DNA of 64,000 nucleotides from Sinorhizobium terangae (GCF_029714365.1 NZ_CP121659.1:868001-932000), one strand, 5' to 3'. Counted from the first letter of the stretch, positions 31,651 to 41,971 are shown. A program made the numbers and translations. The notes: generated by a model from the sequence alone, not told the origin.

Positions 31651-32187
31651 ATGATTTTTGGACTGTTCAAGAGAAAAAGCGGCAATATTGCGATTGTGGA
31701 GCGTCAGTATGCGTTGCTGACAGCCGCCGCACGCCAGCCGTTTCTGTACACCGACCTTGCTGTGCCCGATACCGTCATGGGCCGTTTCGAGATGTTGTCG
31801 GCAATCCTGATTCTCTATTTTCGGCGGACACGCGCCTCCGCGCGCACCGGACAGGAGATCGCGCAGGAAATCGTAGATGCCTTTTTCGAAGACGTAGACC
31901 ACTCCATCCGCGAACTCGGTGTCGGCGACGCGGGCGTTCCGAAGAAGATGAAAAAGTTTGCCGGCATGTTCTACGGCCGCCTCGAGTCCTACGCGGCCGC
32001 GCTCGAGCAAAGGGACGGCCAGGCCCTGGCCGCTGCGCTCCTTCGCAACTTTCATCCCGATTCCCGCGAAGGGCCGTCGATGGATGGACTGGCCGCCTAT
32101 CTTCTGGCGGTCGAGGCCGCCCTGTCAGAAACGCCGGAAGAGGTGGTCGAAGCGGGCCAGTTGCGCATACCGCCGGCTGGTGCGTAA
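31651..32187 (+). CDS. ubiquinol-cytochrome c chaperone family protein
   Basis: This protein of 178 residues resembles the CBP3-like family that helps assemble the cytochrome bc1 complex. The segment AAARQPFLYTDLAVPDTVMGRFEML and the following RTGQEIAQEIVDAFFEDVDHSIRELGVGD are the conserved parts. No signal peptide is visible. The ATG at 31651 was chosen; a GTG one codon earlier is possible. It is a likely two-gene unit with yceD, 87 bases downstream. Confidence 0.88.
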   Translation: MIFGLFKRKSGNIAIVERQYALLTAAARQPFLYTDLAVPDTVMGRFEMLSAILILYFRRTRASARTGQEIAQEIVDAFFEDVDHSIRELGVGDAGVPKKMKKFAGMFYGRLESYAAALEQRDGQALAAALLRNFHPDSREGPSMDGLAAYLLAVEAALSETPEEVVEAGQLRIPPAGA

Positions 32188-32274
32188 TAGATCGATATCA
32201 ATGCCGCGCGACGATAGCGCTCGGCGGTTGTATGCGCGGCACCGTGCTCCGATGCCGCGAGGAAGGAGCTTGCC

Positions 32275-32826
32275 ATGAAAGACGATAGCAAACCGGCGTT
32301 CTCCTACCCGGTGAAGGTGGGGCACATCTCGGCAAACGCCGTCAGCGTCCATCTTTCGGCAAACGAAGCCGAGCGCCGGGCGCTTGCCAAGCTCTGGAAT
32401 GTCGAAGAAGTGCTCTCGCTCGCCGCCGACCTCCAGATCGCGCGCTGGAAGAAGGACGGCGTGAAGATCAAGGGCGATGTCGCTGCTCGTATTGTCCAGT
32501 CCTGCGTGGTGACGCTCGAACCGGTCGAGGCGGAGATAAACGAGCCTGTCGAGGCGATTTTCGTGCCGGAAGGATCGCGGCTTGCACGAGAGGCGCACAA
32601 TGATGGCGGCGAGATGGTGCTCGATCCGGATGGTCCGGACATTCCCGACACCTTTGCCGGCGATACCATCGATGCGGGCGTCGTGGTCAGCGAACATGTC
32701 GCGCTTGCCATCGATCCCTATCCGCGCAAGGAAGGCGCGGTCTTCGGTGAGCGCATCGAAAGCACTGCCGCGGATGACAAGCGGCCGAACCCGTTTGCGG
32801 CGCTGAAGGACTGGAAAAAGGATTGA
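32275..32826 (+). CDS. yceD: YceD-like DUF177 protein
   Basis: This protein of 183 residues is linked to 23S rRNA accumulation in other bacteria. The C-terminal region with VVVSEHVALAIDPYPRKEGAVF and KRPNPFAALKDWKK matches the family, and IVQSCVVTLEPVEAEINEPVE is its core strand segment. AAGGAG lies seven bases before the ATG. In gammaproteobacteria the next genes are rpmF and plsX; here plsX follows directly with no rpmF, which is usual in alphaproteobacteria. Confidence 0.88.
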   Translation: MKDDSKPAFSYPVKVGHISANAVSVHLSANEAERRALAKLWNVEEVLSLAADLQIARWKKDGVKIKGDVAARIVQSCVVTLEPVEAEINEPVEAIFVPEGSRLAREAHNDGGEMVLDPDGPDIPDTFAGDTIDAGVVVSEHVALAIDPYPRKEGAVFGERIESTAADDKRPNPFAALKDWKKD

Positions 32827-33026
32827 AACGGCGAAAGCCGCGCTTACAATTCGGTTGTCACGCAGACGAAAAGCAGTATTTTGGCCCGACTCCAGCCGAT
32901 GGGGGCCGATGCGCCGAGACGTCGCATGTTGGCTCAAGCGTCAGAAGGAACAAGGATCGCCCCGCGTGAAAAGAGATGCGCAGGGTGAGACGCGTTGCCT
33001 GGGCAGGAAAAAAGGATAAGACACGC

Positions 33027-34070
33027 GTGGTCAGAATTTCACTTGACGTGATGGGGGGCGACTATGGTCCTGAAGTCGTCATCCCGGGCGCAGCAAGAGC
33101 GCTCGAACGTCACCCGGACATAAGATTCGTCTTGTTCGGTCAGGAAGCGCGATGCGCTGAGCTTCTGGCCAAATATCCGAAGCTGAATGCGGCGAGCACC
33201 TTCAACGATTGTGAAATCGCCGTAGGCATGGACGAAAAACCCAGCCAGGCGCTCCGGCGCGGACGCGGCAAATCGAGCATGTGGAAGGCAATCGACGCGA
33301 TCAATGCTGGCGAGGCCGACGTGGTCGTCTCCGCAGGTAATACCGGCGCGCTGATGGCGATGTCCGTCTTCTGTCTCAGGACGATGCAGGGGATCCAGCG
33401 TCCCGCGATTGCCGCCATTTGGCCGACGCTGAAAGGGGAGAGCATCGTGCTCGACGTAGGCGCGACGATCGGCGCTGACGCGCAGCAGCTCATGGATTTC
33501 GCTTTGATGGGCGGCGCGATGGCGCGGGCCTTGTTCGAGGTCGAACATCCCTCGGTCGGCTTGCTCAATGTCGGAGTGGAAGAAATCAAGGGCCAGGAAG
33601 AGGTCAAGGAGGCCGGGCGGCTCATCCGCGGAGCCAACATTGAGGGCATCGACTACTACGGTTTCGTCGAAGGCGACGATATCGGCCGCGGGACCGTCGA
33701 CGTCGTCGTTACTGAAGGCTTCTCAGGCAACATCGCCCTGAAGGCGGCCGAGGGAACGGCTCGCCAGATAGCCGAATATCTGCGCGCGGCGATGTCGCGC
33801 ACATTGCTCGCGAAGATCGGATACGTGTTCGCCAAGGGTGCCTTCGATCGGCTGCGCGAAAAGATGGACCCGCGGAAGGTCAACGGCGGCGTGTTCCTCG
33901 GCCTCAACGGCGTCGTCATCAAGAGCCATGGCGGCACCGATGCTGAGGGTTTCGCGGCCGCGATCGATGTCGGGTACGACATGGTCAAGAACGGCCTCAA
34001 GGCCAAGATAGAGAGCGATCTGGCGAAATATCACGGCGCCCAGCCGTCTGAGTCCCTCCCGCCGGCATGA
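33027..34070 (+). CDS. plsX: phosphate acyltransferase PlsX
   Basis: The enzyme converts acyl-ACP to acyl-phosphate for the first step of phospholipid synthesis. The start is the GTG at 33027 ([11 protein letters not shown]), giving the standard N-terminus; a longer ATG-started frame at 32976 adds a charged, poorly placed extension. The motifs [28 protein letters not shown] and [15 protein letters not shown] are intact. At 347 residues it has the family length. It is followed 18 bases later by fabH. Confidence 0.95.
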   Translation: MVRISLDVMGGDYGPEVVIPGAARALERHPDIRFVLFGQEARCAELLAKYPKLNAASTFNDCEIAVGMDEKPSQALRRGRGKSSMWKAIDAINAGEADVVVSAGNTGALMAMSVFCLRTMQGIQRPAIAAIWPTLKGESIVLDVGATIGADAQQLMDFALMGGAMARALFEVEHPSVGLLNVGVEEIKGQEEVKEAGRLIRGANIEGIDYYGFVEGDDIGRGTVDVVVTEGFSGNIALKAAEGTARQIAEYLRAAMSRTLLAKIGYVFAKGAFDRLREKMDPRKVNGGVFLGLNGVVIKSHGGTDAEGFAAAIDVGYDMVKNGLKAKIESDLAKYHGAQPSESLPPA

Positions 34071-34088
34071 ATGATGAGGTTTGAGTAA

Positions 34089-35060
34089 ATGATCCGTTCC
34101 GTCGTTCGCGGCTTCGGGGCAGCGCTGCCGAAGCGAGTGATGACCAACAAGGAGATGGAATCGAAGGTCGACACATCCGACGAATGGATTGTGCAGCGGA
34201 CCGGGATTCGCCAGCGTTACATCGCGGGCGAGGGCGAGACGACGGCCTCGCTCGGCGAAAGCGCTGCGCGTGCCGCGCTTGCGAGGGCCGATCTGACCGC
34301 CGACGATCTGGACCTGATCATCGTTGCGACATCGACGCCCGATAACACCTTTCCGGCGACGGCCGTGAATATCCAGAACCGCCTCGGCATGCGGCATGGC
34401 GCCGCCTTCGACCTGCAGGCGGTCTGTTCCGGCTTCGTCTATGCGGTGACGACAGCGGACGCCTACATCCGCGGCGGCCTCGCCAAGCGTGCTCTGGTGA
34501 TCGGGGCCGAGACCTTCTCCCGCATCCTCGACTGGTCCGATCGAACGACCTGTGTACTCTTCGGCGACGGCGCCGGCGCGATCATCCTCGAAGCCCAGGA
34601 AGGCGCAGGCACGAACGCCGACCGCGGCGTGCTGACGGCGCAGCTACGCTCCGACGGAATTCATGGTGACAAACTCTACGTCGACGGCGGCCCGTCGACA
34701 ACGGGCACCGTGGGCCATCTCAGGATGGAAGGGCGCGAGGTGTTCAAACATGCCGTTGGCATGATCACGGATGTGATCGAGGCAGCCTTCGAGGCAACCG
34801 GGACGACGGCGGACGACGTCGACTGGCTGGTTCCGCACCAGGCCAACCGGCGCATCATCGATGGCTCTGCAAAGAAGCTGGGCATCCCGCTCGATAAGGT
34901 TGTGGTGACGGTCGACGTCCATGGCAATACCTCGGCCGCCTCCATTCCGCTCGCTCTTGATACCGCGGCCGCCGACGGGCGGATAAAAAAGGGCGACCTC
35001 GTCATGCTCGAGGCCATGGGCGGCGGCTTCACCTGGGGCTCTGTTCTCATCCGGTGGTAA
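34089..35060 (+). CDS. fabH: 3-oxoacyl-[acyl-carrier-protein] synthase III
   Basis: The enzyme starts fatty acid synthesis by condensing acetyl-CoA with malonyl-ACP. The catalytic triad is visible as Cys113 (LQAVCSGF), His ([10 protein letters not shown]) and Asn ([10 protein letters not shown]). At 323 residues it is standard. It lies between plsX and ihfA in the order usual for alphaproteobacteria, so lipid and nucleoid-protein genes are linked. Confidence 0.97.
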   Translation: MIRSVVRGFGAALPKRVMTNKEMESKVDTSDEWIVQRTGIRQRYIAGEGETTASLGESAARAALARADLTADDLDLIIVATSTPDNTFPATAVNIQNRLGMRHGAAFDLQAVCSGFVYAVTTADAYIRGGLAKRALVIGAETFSRILDWSDRTTCVLFGDGAGAIILEAQEGAGTNADRGVLTAQLRSDGIHGDKLYVDGGPSTTGTVGHLRMEGREVFKHAVGMITDVIEAAFEATGTTADDVDWLVPHQANRRIIDGSAKKLGIPLDKVVVTVDVHGNTSAASIPLALDTAAADGRIKKGDLVMLEAMGGGFTWGSVLIRW

Positions 35061-35151
35061 AGAAAATAATGAAGCACCGCAGGCGCTTGACCGGAAAAGG
35101 CAAGGGCAATAGTCTTCCTTCGCTCGGCATGCCAGACATCGGTGGGGGAAG

Positions 35152-35490
35152 ATGAGCGGAAAAACAGTAACACGGGCGGATTTGGCTGAATCGGTTTTTC
35201 GCAAGGTGGGCCTATCTCGCACAGAGTCGGCCGAACTCGTGGAAACGGTCATTGATGAAATATGCAACGCAATCGTGCGTGGCGAGAGCGTGAAGCTGTC
35301 TTCCTTTGCGACTTTCCAGGTGCGCGACAAGAATGAGCGCATCGGGCGCAATCCGAAAACCGGCGAGGAAGTGCCGATTTCTCCGCGCCGGGTGATGACC
35401 TTCAAGGCGTCGAACGTGCTGAAGCAACGCGTGCTGAAGGCGCATTTGAGCCGCAAGACCAAGCAGAGGCCGGCCTCTCCCGCCTCCTGA
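35152..35490 (+). CDS. ihfA: integration host factor subunit alpha
   Basis: This histone-like DNA-bending protein works with IhfB. The 112-residue sequence has the full HU/IHF fold with the DNA-binding arm [23 protein letters not shown]. The N-terminal [16 protein letters not shown] and the final basic tail are typical of rhizobial IhfA. GGGGGAAG precedes the ATG. A MerR gene follows about 130 bases later. Confidence 0.96.
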   Translation: MSGKTVTRADLAESVFRKVGLSRTESAELVETVIDEICNAIVRGESVKLSSFATFQVRDKNERIGRNPKTGEEVPISPRRVMTFKASNVLKQRVLKAHLSRKTKQRPASPAS

Positions 35491-35502
35491 CCCCTTGCTC
35501 AA

Positions 35503-35518
35503 AACCACAAATGTGGTT
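35503..35518. promoter_or_regulatory. inverted repeat upstream of the merR gene
   Basis: AACCACA-AA-TGTGGTT is a perfect 7-bp inverted repeat with a two-base centre, just after the ihfA stop codon and about 100 bases before the merR start. MerR-family proteins bind such palindromes, so it may be an autoregulatory site. Confidence 0.35.
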
Positions 35519-35620
35519 GAAAACCCGTCCATAACCCATTGAAATGGGCGCGACTCGTGCGATCATCGCGCGGTGATCCGTCCATTGCGGTGCGCCGCGT
35601 GATCTGTAAATGGGGATGAT

Positions 35621-36154
35621 ATGGACAAAAGCCCGGACGCCTTCCGCACAATCAGCGAGGTCGCAGACGAGCTCGATCTGCCGCAGCACGTCTTGCGTTT
35701 CTGGGAGACACGCTTCCAGCAGATCAAGCCGATGAAGCGGGGCGGCGGTCGGCGATACTACCGCCCGGAGGACGTCGATCTCCTTAAGGGCATTCGCCAT
35801 CTCCTCTACGATCATGGCTACACGATCAAGGGCGTGCAAAAGCTCTTGAAGGCCAACGGCAACAAGTTCGTCGCGGCGATCGCAAGCGGCGATCTCGCAA
35901 CTGTCGAAGCACTTGCGGCGTCCAGCAACGAGGAGCCGCAACCGCCAAAAGTCGGTGTCGCGGAAGAAGACCAGATCGTCGGCCGCGCGAAGGCACCGGC
36001 AGGCCGGCGGTTTTTCTCTTTCGGCGGCGGCGGTGGCGACGACGCAGAGATATCGATCGGCAAGGCTTCCGTAAGCAAGGAAGACAGGGCGCTTTTGCAG
36101 GAAGCGCTTTACGATCTTCTGGAATGCAAACGGCTGCTCGATCAGGTGCGGTGA
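35621..36154 (+). CDS. MerR-family transcriptional regulator
   Basis: The 177-residue protein starts with a MerR helix-turn-helix ([25 protein letters not shown]) and wing ([36 protein letters not shown]). No cysteine metal-sensing loop is present. The second half is a glycine-rich linker ([10 protein letters not shown]) and a short coiled helix ([15 protein letters not shown]) that probably mediates dimerisation. A ribosome site GGGGATGAT precedes the ATG. This gene follows ihfA across alphaproteobacteria; its targets are not clear from the sequence. Confidence 0.92.
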   Translation: MDKSPDAFRTISEVADELDLPQHVLRFWETRFQQIKPMKRGGGRRYYRPEDVDLLKGIRHLLYDHGYTIKGVQKLLKANGNKFVAAIASGDLATVEALAASSNEEPQPPKVGVAEEDQIVGRAKAPAGRRFFSFGGGGGDDAEISIGKASVSKEDRALLQEALYDLLECKRLLDQVR

Positions 36155-36212
36155 TCGCGGCCAGCGAGGGGGCCATTGATCGGCTAACCGCTTCTAGAAG
36201 TTCTATAGCGAC

Positions 36213-36635
36213 CTAACTAGACGCGCGGCGCTGCGGGCTGTTTGGTTCGTGCGCCTTCGAAGTGCCGTTCGTATGTTGGTCGGGGGTGAAGACGAACGCG
36301 GGGAAAGGGAGATGTTCAAGGAATGCAAAACCTCTTGCCGGAGGCTTGGTGGTAGGTGCGCCTTGCATCCTCGCTGAGAGCTCGTCGAGATATTCCAGCG
36401 CCTCATGGGCGGCTAAGACCGTCAGCATTCTCCCGTCTGCCTGGCCCGCCTTCTGCAAGTCCTCTCTTGTCTTCTCCACCGTCTCCCGGACAAAGCCTTG
36501 CGGGTCATCGCTCTGTGAAGCGGCCCATTCGAGGAGGCGGCACATCATGATTTCATTCACTCGCAAGGCGGCGACGGTTTGACCAAGCAGGAGCGCCAGT
36601 TTCTGGAGCTTATCTGCGTCTATTTTTCGGGGCAT
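36213..36635 (-). CDS. unidentified protein near the tRNA-Pro gene
   Basis: This 140-residue frame begins MPRKIDADKLQKLALLLGQ and has a largely helical first 90 residues with good coding character (RLLEWAASQSDDPQGFVRET), then a proline-rich, weaker C-terminus (FPFAFVFTPDQHTNGTSKAHE-like composition). The C-terminal third is much less gene-like. No signal or membrane segment is seen. The ribosome site is poor. I do not recognise it and regard it as possibly real but accessory. Confidence 0.5.
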   Translation of the reverse strand: MPRKIDADKLQKLALLLGQTVAALRVNEIMMCRLLEWAASQSDDPQGFVRETVEKTREDLQKAGQADGRMLTVLAAHEALEYLDELSARMQGAPTTKPPARGFAFLEHLPFPAFVFTPDQHTNGTSKAHEPNSPQRRASS

Positions 36636-36896
36636 CTGGAATTTTCACCTTTTTTGGCTTCCCTTCCGGAGTTTCGCCCAAGTTTGTTCGGTGACACTGC
36701 GTCGATGGAGGTCGAACGGCTCGGTTAAGCTTTTGTTCCCATCGGCGGGCTTCGGAATGGCAGAACAAGGGCGGGTGTTGGGCGAAGGCACGTTTCACGG
36801 AGGTCTGGCAAAGCGCATGCGGGCTTCCCAGGTTCGTTGCGACGGCTAGCAATTCTCCCGGACACCGTGATGCTCAAGCGCGAACGGTCGCTTCCT

Positions 36897-37040
36897 TCAC
36901 GGATGAGCCTGGTTGGTGATCACCAGTGCCGGCCTGTCCGGCGCCACATCCACCACTCTTCGATCGACCGCGAGGATGCTCATAATGAGGGCGATGAGCA
37001 CGAGAATAAGCGCCGAAAATGTGAGGCCTGCTTTATCCAT
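36897..37040 (-). CDS. possible 47-residue membrane protein
   Basis: The frame starts MDKAGLTFSALILVLIALIM and has one hydrophobic segment followed by AVDRRVVDVAPDRP. It could be a small single-pass membrane protein. The ribosome site (GCGAG directly before the ATG) is weak, and the region is otherwise poor in genes. Low confidence. Confidence 0.38.
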   Translation of the reverse strand: MDKAGLTFSALILVLIALIMSILAVDRRVVDVAPDRPALVITNQAHP

Positions 37041-37211
37041 CTCGCATTTTGGTGGGTTAAATGCGCGCAGAACGGGGCAAAATGCAGGGAGAATTGAGGC
37101 GCGGCCCACCGTGGTAAATATTGCTTTAACGCGGCCGGATTTTAGCGCAGGCGCCGATCTCGTCATTTCCACACGGATTGTTCTCTTTTCAACATACAGA
37201 TCAATTTCGGG

Positions 37212-37238
37212 CTTGCGCTCCCAGCGTTGAGACTATAG
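37212..37238 (+). promoter_or_regulatory. candidate promoter for tRNA-Pro
   Basis: CTTGCG at 37212-37217 and CTATAG at 37233-37238 resemble the rhizobial sigma-70 boxes, though the spacing of 15 bases is short. The -10 box is 14 bases upstream of the mature tRNA end. Confidence 0.4.
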
Positions 37239-37252
37239 GGGTTTTCTCGGTT

Positions 37253-37329
<77 letters not shown>

Positions 37330-37592
37330 TTTAATCACGTGGCAACGTCCTTCGCGAACACCATACGGCCAAGGCGCCGTTGCGGCAAACTCCCCAAGTC
37401 CAGGCAAAACTTCCTAAGTTCGCGATAAACGTCCGCGTCGTGCAACGGGCACGCTCCGGTACGTGGGGGTGCGTACTCTCCTTCTCGCGGCGCTACTGCC
37501 GCCGATCACGATCGAACCGGAGAACGGTTTTGTGATTTGGTCGCGGCGTGAGCGCCGGATAGACTGCGCCTGCAACAACCAGGAGAAGCCTT

Positions 37593-37799
37593 ATGAAGAC
37601 CATCCTCGTATTTGCAGCCGCATTCGCTTTATCGACAACGGTAGCCTCCGCCGAGTGCGTGGGGCACTCCAAGACCACTGCATCTGTAGACAAGGAAATA
37701 ACCACGGCCAGCGTCACCAAGGCCGAACAGTCGACGCCAGCGGAAGAGATCCTTCTGCAGCAGAAACAGCAGCAGGAAGAGCGACAAGCGGAAGAATAG
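37593..37799 (+). CDS. small secreted protein, glutamine-rich tail
   Basis: This 68-residue protein has a clear signal peptide (MKTILVFAAAFALSTTVASA) followed by a short mature part, ECVGHSKTTAS, and a charged, glutamine-rich helix (ILLQQKQQQEERQAEE). CAGGAGAAG lies nine bases before the ATG. It is probably periplasmic. I recognise no family. Confidence 0.68.
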   Translation: MKTILVFAAAFALSTTVASAECVGHSKTTASVDKEITTASVTKAEQSTPAEEILLQQKQQQEERQAEE

Positions 37800-37933
37800 A
37801 CCAACACGGTCGGATGCCGGGCCTCCCGGGCCGGGCACGCCAGCATCCGACGCTTCTCGTGAAGAACACCCCTCAATCTCGTTTCGCCCCGACACCGCTG
37901 CCGTCGTGATGTGTCGTACCGACCGCTTGTCGC

Positions 37934-39112
37934 TCAAGCGCGCTGGCGTATGGCTAGACGTCGGTAGAGTTCTTCCGTCCGGTCAAGCATTACGTCGAGC
38001 GTGAAACGATCCTTGCGGACCTCGGCCGCCTGGAGGAGGGCAGGATAGCTTTCCGGATCTGCAGCCGCGATCATCGTTTTCGTGAGCTGCGATACATCAT
38101 CGCTGCTGGGGATGATGAAGCCATTCTCGCCATTCTCGATTACCGTTCTGGCGCCCCCGACATCGGAGATGATGATCGGTCTGCCCGCGGCCGCGCTTTC
38201 CAGCATGACATAGGACATCGCTTCGTAGCGGCTCGGCATGACGAGAAGATCAAAGGCGGCCACAGCCTGAGGGCCGGTAAAGGCGGAGGTCAGGTGAATG
38301 CGGCTTTGCAGCCCGCTTGCCGCGATCGCGCGGCGAACCTCGTCCTCCAGTTCGCCGGTGCCGACCATCACGAGGTAGCTGTTCTTGACCGACGATGCCG
38401 CGCCCTTGAAGGCATCTATCAGCCGCTCCGGCGCCTTCTGGCTGGAAAGACGGCCGATGAAGCCGAAGACGAATGCGTCGGCGGGAATTCCGAAGCTCGC
38501 GCGAACCGTCTTCGCCATGTCGGGCGAGGGGGGCGAAACTCCGTTGACGATCACGGATATTCGCTGTTCGGGCATGCCGAGCGACAGTGCATGCCTGCGC
38601 TCGTCATCGGAAACGGCGATGAGGTGATCGGTGAAAAACCAGGCCAAGGCCCACTCGATGGCGCCGTAGATCAATCGGCCGGCATGATCGAGTGCCGGGT
38701 CCATTGTCCGGAAGGCATGCGGGGTGTAGACGCGCGGCGCGTGGCGCCCGGGCAGCCGCAGGCGTGTGAGGGCGCCGGCCTTGGAACTGTGGCCGTGCAC
38801 GATGTCGAACGGTCCCGCGGTTCGGCTGATGCGCCGAATGGCGCGGAAGGCCGACAGGTCGGACGGTCCAGGCGCACGCTCCATGGCGACCGCGTGAAGG
38901 GCGGGCAAATCGATTGCCTTGAGCTCACGAACGAAGCCGTCTTCCGCTCGCACCGGCGAATAGATCGCCTCGACGTGATGGCCGCGGGCCTGCATGCCGC
39001 GGCAGATATCGAGGAAATGCCGGCCGGACCCGCCGCCGCTCGGCTCCAGCACTTCGAGAAGGCGCAGCGGCTGAGCCGACGATCCGTCGGTTGCGGACGT
39101 GTCCATGGTCAT
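37934..39112 (-). CDS. glycosyltransferase family 4, last gene of the polysaccharide operon
   Basis: This GT-B glycosyltransferase of 392 residues from the ATG at 39112 builds a sugar linkage in the surface polysaccharide. The family-4 pattern is seen in VFGFIGRLSSQKAPERLIDAF, MVGTGELEDEVRRAI and the donor-binding region MPSRYEAMSYVMLESAAAGRPIIISDVGG. The start codon overlaps the stop of the upstream polymerase gene (ATGA), so it is translationally coupled. It is cytoplasmic or peripheral to the membrane; sugar and linkage are unknown. Confidence 0.9.
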   Translation of the reverse strand: MTMDTSATDGSSAQPLRLLEVLEPSGGGSGRHFLDICRGMQARGHHVEAIYSPVRAEDGFVRELKAIDLPALHAVAMERAPGPSDLSAFRAIRRISRTAGPFDIVHGHSSKAGALTRLRLPGRHAPRVYTPHAFRTMDPALDHAGRLIYGAIEWALAWFFTDHLIAVSDDERRHALSLGMPEQRISVIVNGVSPPSPDMAKTVRASFGIPADAFVFGFIGRLSSQKAPERLIDAFKGAASSVKNSYLVMVGTGELEDEVRRAIAASGLQSRIHLTSAFTGPQAVAAFDLLVMPSRYEAMSYVMLESAAAGRPIIISDVGGARTVIENGENGFIIPSSDDVSQLTKTMIAAADPESYPALLQAAEVRKDRFTLDVMLDRTEELYRRLAIRQRA

Positions 39113-40353
39113 AGGTGCCTTCCGGCGCGGGCGCGCCATTGAAAGCGATATTCGAGGGCGGCACATCCCCAGATGACGCCAAGCAGCATGTAGAAATGGC
39201 GCCAATGGTCGGTGTCGATGACGTTGCCGATACCAACATGGCCGATCAGCGTGACCCATGCAATCATCAGGTACGGCTGCCATGGCCGGTCGTGCAGGAG
39301 GAAGCGGAAGCCCAGCGACAGCGTCCATGCGATCAGCGTCACATAGGCGATCAAGCCGATCCAGCCGTAGGACGTCAGGCACTTCAGCCAGATATTGTGT
39401 TCATCCTCCGGGAAAATGGTACTGAAGACCAGAGGGCCGATGCCGAGCGGTTTTTCCATCGACATCAGGAAGCCGATCCGGTGCCGGTCGAACCGCCCAA
39501 GATGCCCGCCGTCGTACTCCTGAACAAGCTGGGAACGGTTTGAGAAAAGGGTCGCGACCTGCTCGGACTGCAGGGCTGCGGCGAGCGCGGCGACGATGAA
39601 GAGGGCGCCACACAAAGCCAGCACCAGGATACGCAGACGGAAGAGGCCGCTCCGCTCCTTCAGCAGCATGACGAAGACAAAGGCGACGACGCAGAAGAGA
39701 TTGAGTGCCCAGGCCGCTCGCGAGAACGAGAGGAAAACGCCGAGTGCCAGGACGAGAAGTCCGGCGATCTTAGGCGGAGCGCGGTGGATCGGCTGGGTAA
39801 GTAGGCCATGGATGAGATAAAGCGCCGGCGCGGCGAGAAAGGGGCCAAAAACGTTCGGATCCTGGAACGCTCCCTTCGCGCGGTCATAGAGCGTGAAGTT
39901 GGCCCCGCCCGGTATGGCACCGAAATAGCCGAGAATGCCAAGGAGCGCCGTGATGACAGCAGCAGCAACCCAGGCATTGAAGATCAGCCGCAGTCGTTGG
40001 TGCCGATCTTCGATGATAGCCGCAAAGAAGACAGCCGAGAGCGCGAGGAAGCCGGAGACGGCCATGTACATGGGCCCGGTGGCAAGGTCCGACATCGTGG
40101 TCAGCGACAGGATGCCGCCAACCATGAAGAGAACGAGGAGCGATAGCAACGGCGCTACATAGCGGGAAATCCTCAACCCGAAGAGCGCCCACAGGCCGAT
40201 GAGACACGCCATGAAGAGCTCGTAAGGCGCCGGCTCGGCGATGACGAAGCCGGAAAGAAAAACCGCGATTGCCACGAAGCCGGAAGCGAGCAGCGAAATC
40301 GCGGCAAGCTGGGGGCGGAGGACAATTGGCGGGGATGCGCTCGCGGAGATCAA
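39109..40353 (-). CDS. O-antigen ligase/Wzy-like polymerase
   Basis: This inner-membrane protein of 414 residues has about ten to twelve hydrophobic segments and the large periplasmic loop with FSRAAWAL and EDEHNIWLKCLTSYGWIGL typical of the Wzy_C (O-antigen ligase) fold. It probably polymerises lipid-linked repeat units. The start is a TTG at 40353 that overlaps the priming-transferase stop codon by the TTGA shape, and its stop overlaps the next ATG. Thus three genes in this operon overlap by 4 bases each. Confidence 0.88.
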   Translation of the reverse strand: MISASASPPIVLRPQLAAISLLASGFVAIAVFLSGFVIAEPAPYELFMACLIGLWALFGLRISRYVAPLLSLLVLFMVGGILSLTTMSDLATGPMYMAVSGFLALSAVFFAAIIEDRHQRLRLIFNAWVAAAVITALLGILGYFGAIPGGANFTLYDRAKGAFQDPNVFGPFLAAPALYLIHGLLTQPIHRAPPKIAGLLVLALGVFLSFSRAAWALNLFCVVAFVFVMLLKERSGLFRLRILVLALCGALFIVAALAAALQSEQVATLFSNRSQLVQEYDGGHLGRFDRHRIGFLMSMEKPLGIGPLVFSTIFPEDEHNIWLKCLTSYGWIGLIAYVTLIAWTLSLGFRFLLHDRPWQPYLMIAWVTLIGHVGIGNVIDTDHWRHFYMLLGVIWGCAALEYRFQWRARAGRHL

Positions 40354-41912
40354 TAGGCGTTATCCGTGTTGAGCAACCGGAACGGCGTCAGAACAAGGAT
40401 CTTCAGATCGAAGAGCAGCGACCAGTTTTCGATGTAGTAGAGATCGAATGCGGTGCGGAAACGGATCTTTTCGTCATTGTCGATCTCGCCGCGCCAACCG
40501 TTGATTTGTGCCCAGCCGGTCACCCCGGGCTTGACGCGATGGCGGGCAAAATAGCCCTCGACGACATCGGAATAGGTGCGGTTTCGCGTTTGCGCCAGAA
40601 CGGCGTGTGGGCGCGGGCCGACCAGTGAAAGCTCGCCCTTCAACACGTTGAAGATCTGCGGCAGTTCGTCGATCGAAGACTTGCGCAGAAAACGGCCGAC
40701 AGGGGTCACCCGCGGGTCTCCCTTGGTGACGGCGCTGCGAGCGGTCGGGTCGCTCATATGCGCATACATCGAGCGGAACTTGTAAACCTCGATCGTCTCG
40801 TTGTTGAAGCCGTGTCGGGCCTGCTTGAAGATGACCGGCCCTGGAGACGTGACCTTGACGGCGACAGCAGCGGCAAGCATCACCGGCCAAAGGAAAAGAA
40901 GGGCGGCGACGCTGAAGAAAATGTCGAAACAGCGCTTCGCCACGGAGTCCCAATCGGCGATCGGCTTGTCGAAGATGTCGAGCATAGGCACCTGTCCGAC
41001 ATGGGAATAGCTGCGCGGCCGGAAGCGCAGGTTGTTGGCGTGCGCAGCCAACCGTATGTCGACCGGGAGAATCCAGAGCTTCCTCAACAGTTCGAGGATG
41101 CGTTTTTCAGCAGTCAGCGGCAGCGAGATGATCAACATGTCGATTCTTGCAAGCCGGGCGAATTCGACGAGTTCGTTGACCGTCCCCAATTTCGGGTATC
41201 CGGCGATCATGTTTGGTGATCGCCGCTCGTCGCGATCGTCGAAGATGCCGCAGATACGGATATCATTGTCCGGCTGATGTTCGATCGTGCGGATCAGATC
41301 CTTGGCCGGCTGGCCACCGCCGACGATCACCGCGCGACGTTCCATTGTGCCGTTGCGCGACCAATGGCGGATCGAATAGGCGATGAAGGCGCGCTGAGCG
41401 ATAAGGAAGAGCGCGCCGCCGATGAACCACCCCGCGATCCAGACGCGGGAATATTGATGCCCGGATTTCAGAAAGAAAAGCGCAAGCGCAATAGCGCCGA
41501 AGGCGGTCGCCCAGGCACCCAGAACGCGCGGCGTCATTCGCAGCCATGCCCGCAGCGCCGGCACCTGGTAGCCATCGGCGATCTGGATGGCCGCGACGGC
41601 AAGTGCAGAGCCCCCGGCCAGAATTGCAAGATAGACGGGCAGTTGTTCGACGGCCGGCCGGACATAGTAGGCGTTGATGCCATAGCCGATGGCGAAGAGA
41701 ACGCAGAAATCGAGCAGCCGGATCAGGCCCGTGATCATGGTGGGCGAATAGGTGTCGGCGCGGAACTGAAGCGCGATCTGTCGTGCCAGCGGATTTAGCT
41801 CCGTGGCGCCTTTTTCCCCGATCGTCTCTTCGGGGGCGGCCGTCCGGATCTCGGAGATCTTCTTGCGAAGCGCTTCCGGATTGAATGCCTCGGGCCTTTC
41901 GTAGTGGTTCAT
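40350..41912 (-). CDS. polyprenyl-phosphate hexose-1-phosphate transferase (priming enzyme)
   Basis: This membrane enzyme of 520 residues starts polysaccharide repeat units by moving a sugar-1-phosphate onto undecaprenyl phosphate. The N-terminal half has four to five hydrophobic helices and a Rossmann-like domain ([14 protein letters not shown]). The C-terminal half is the catalytic bacterial sugar transferase domain: [27 protein letters not shown] and [20 protein letters not shown] with VGPRPHA. AGGAAGAG precedes the ATG. It corresponds to the WcaJ/UppE type; glucose is the usual but not certain substrate. Confidence 0.92.
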   Translation of the reverse strand: MNHYERPEAFNPEALRKKISEIRTAAPEETIGEKGATELNPLARQIALQFRADTYSPTMITGLIRLLDFCVLFAIGYGINAYYVRPAVEQLPVYLAILAGGSALAVAAIQIADGYQVPALRAWLRMTPRVLGAWATAFGAIALALFFLKSGHQYSRVWIAGWFIGGALFLIAQRAFIAYSIRHWSRNGTMERRAVIVGGGQPAKDLIRTIEHQPDNDIRICGIFDDRDERRSPNMIAGYPKLGTVNELVEFARLARIDMLIISLPLTAEKRILELLRKLWILPVDIRLAAHANNLRFRPRSYSHVGQVPMLDIFDKPIADWDSVAKRCFDIFFSVAALLFLWPVMLAAAVAVKVTSPGPVIFKQARHGFNNETIEVYKFRSMYAHMSDPTARSAVTKGDPRVTPVGRFLRKSSIDELPQIFNVLKGELSLVGPRPHAVLAQTRNRTYSDVVEGYFARHRVKPGVTGWAQINGWRGEIDNDEKIRFRTAFDLYYIENWSLLFDLKILVLTPFRLLNTDNAY

Positions 41913-41971
41913 GGTCTCTTCCTGGCGGTGAAGTCCCTGCGCCCGGATAGCAGAAAGCCACTAAGAAACGC

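Larger units (their letters stand above)
36636..37252. other. sparsely coding region upstream of tRNA-Pro
   Basis: About 600 bases carry no strong gene. One small membrane-type frame (36897-37040) is listed separately. A longer minus-strand frame from 36852 to 36610 has no ribosome site and mixed composition, and is not accepted. Nothing else distinctive is seen here except a promoter-like site before the tRNA. Confidence 0.5.

Noticed and set aside
36610..36852. 80-residue minus-strand frame upstream of the unidentified 36213-36635 gene
   Set aside because: It has no ribosome site, overlaps the next gene's start and has the mixed composition of noncoding sequence.
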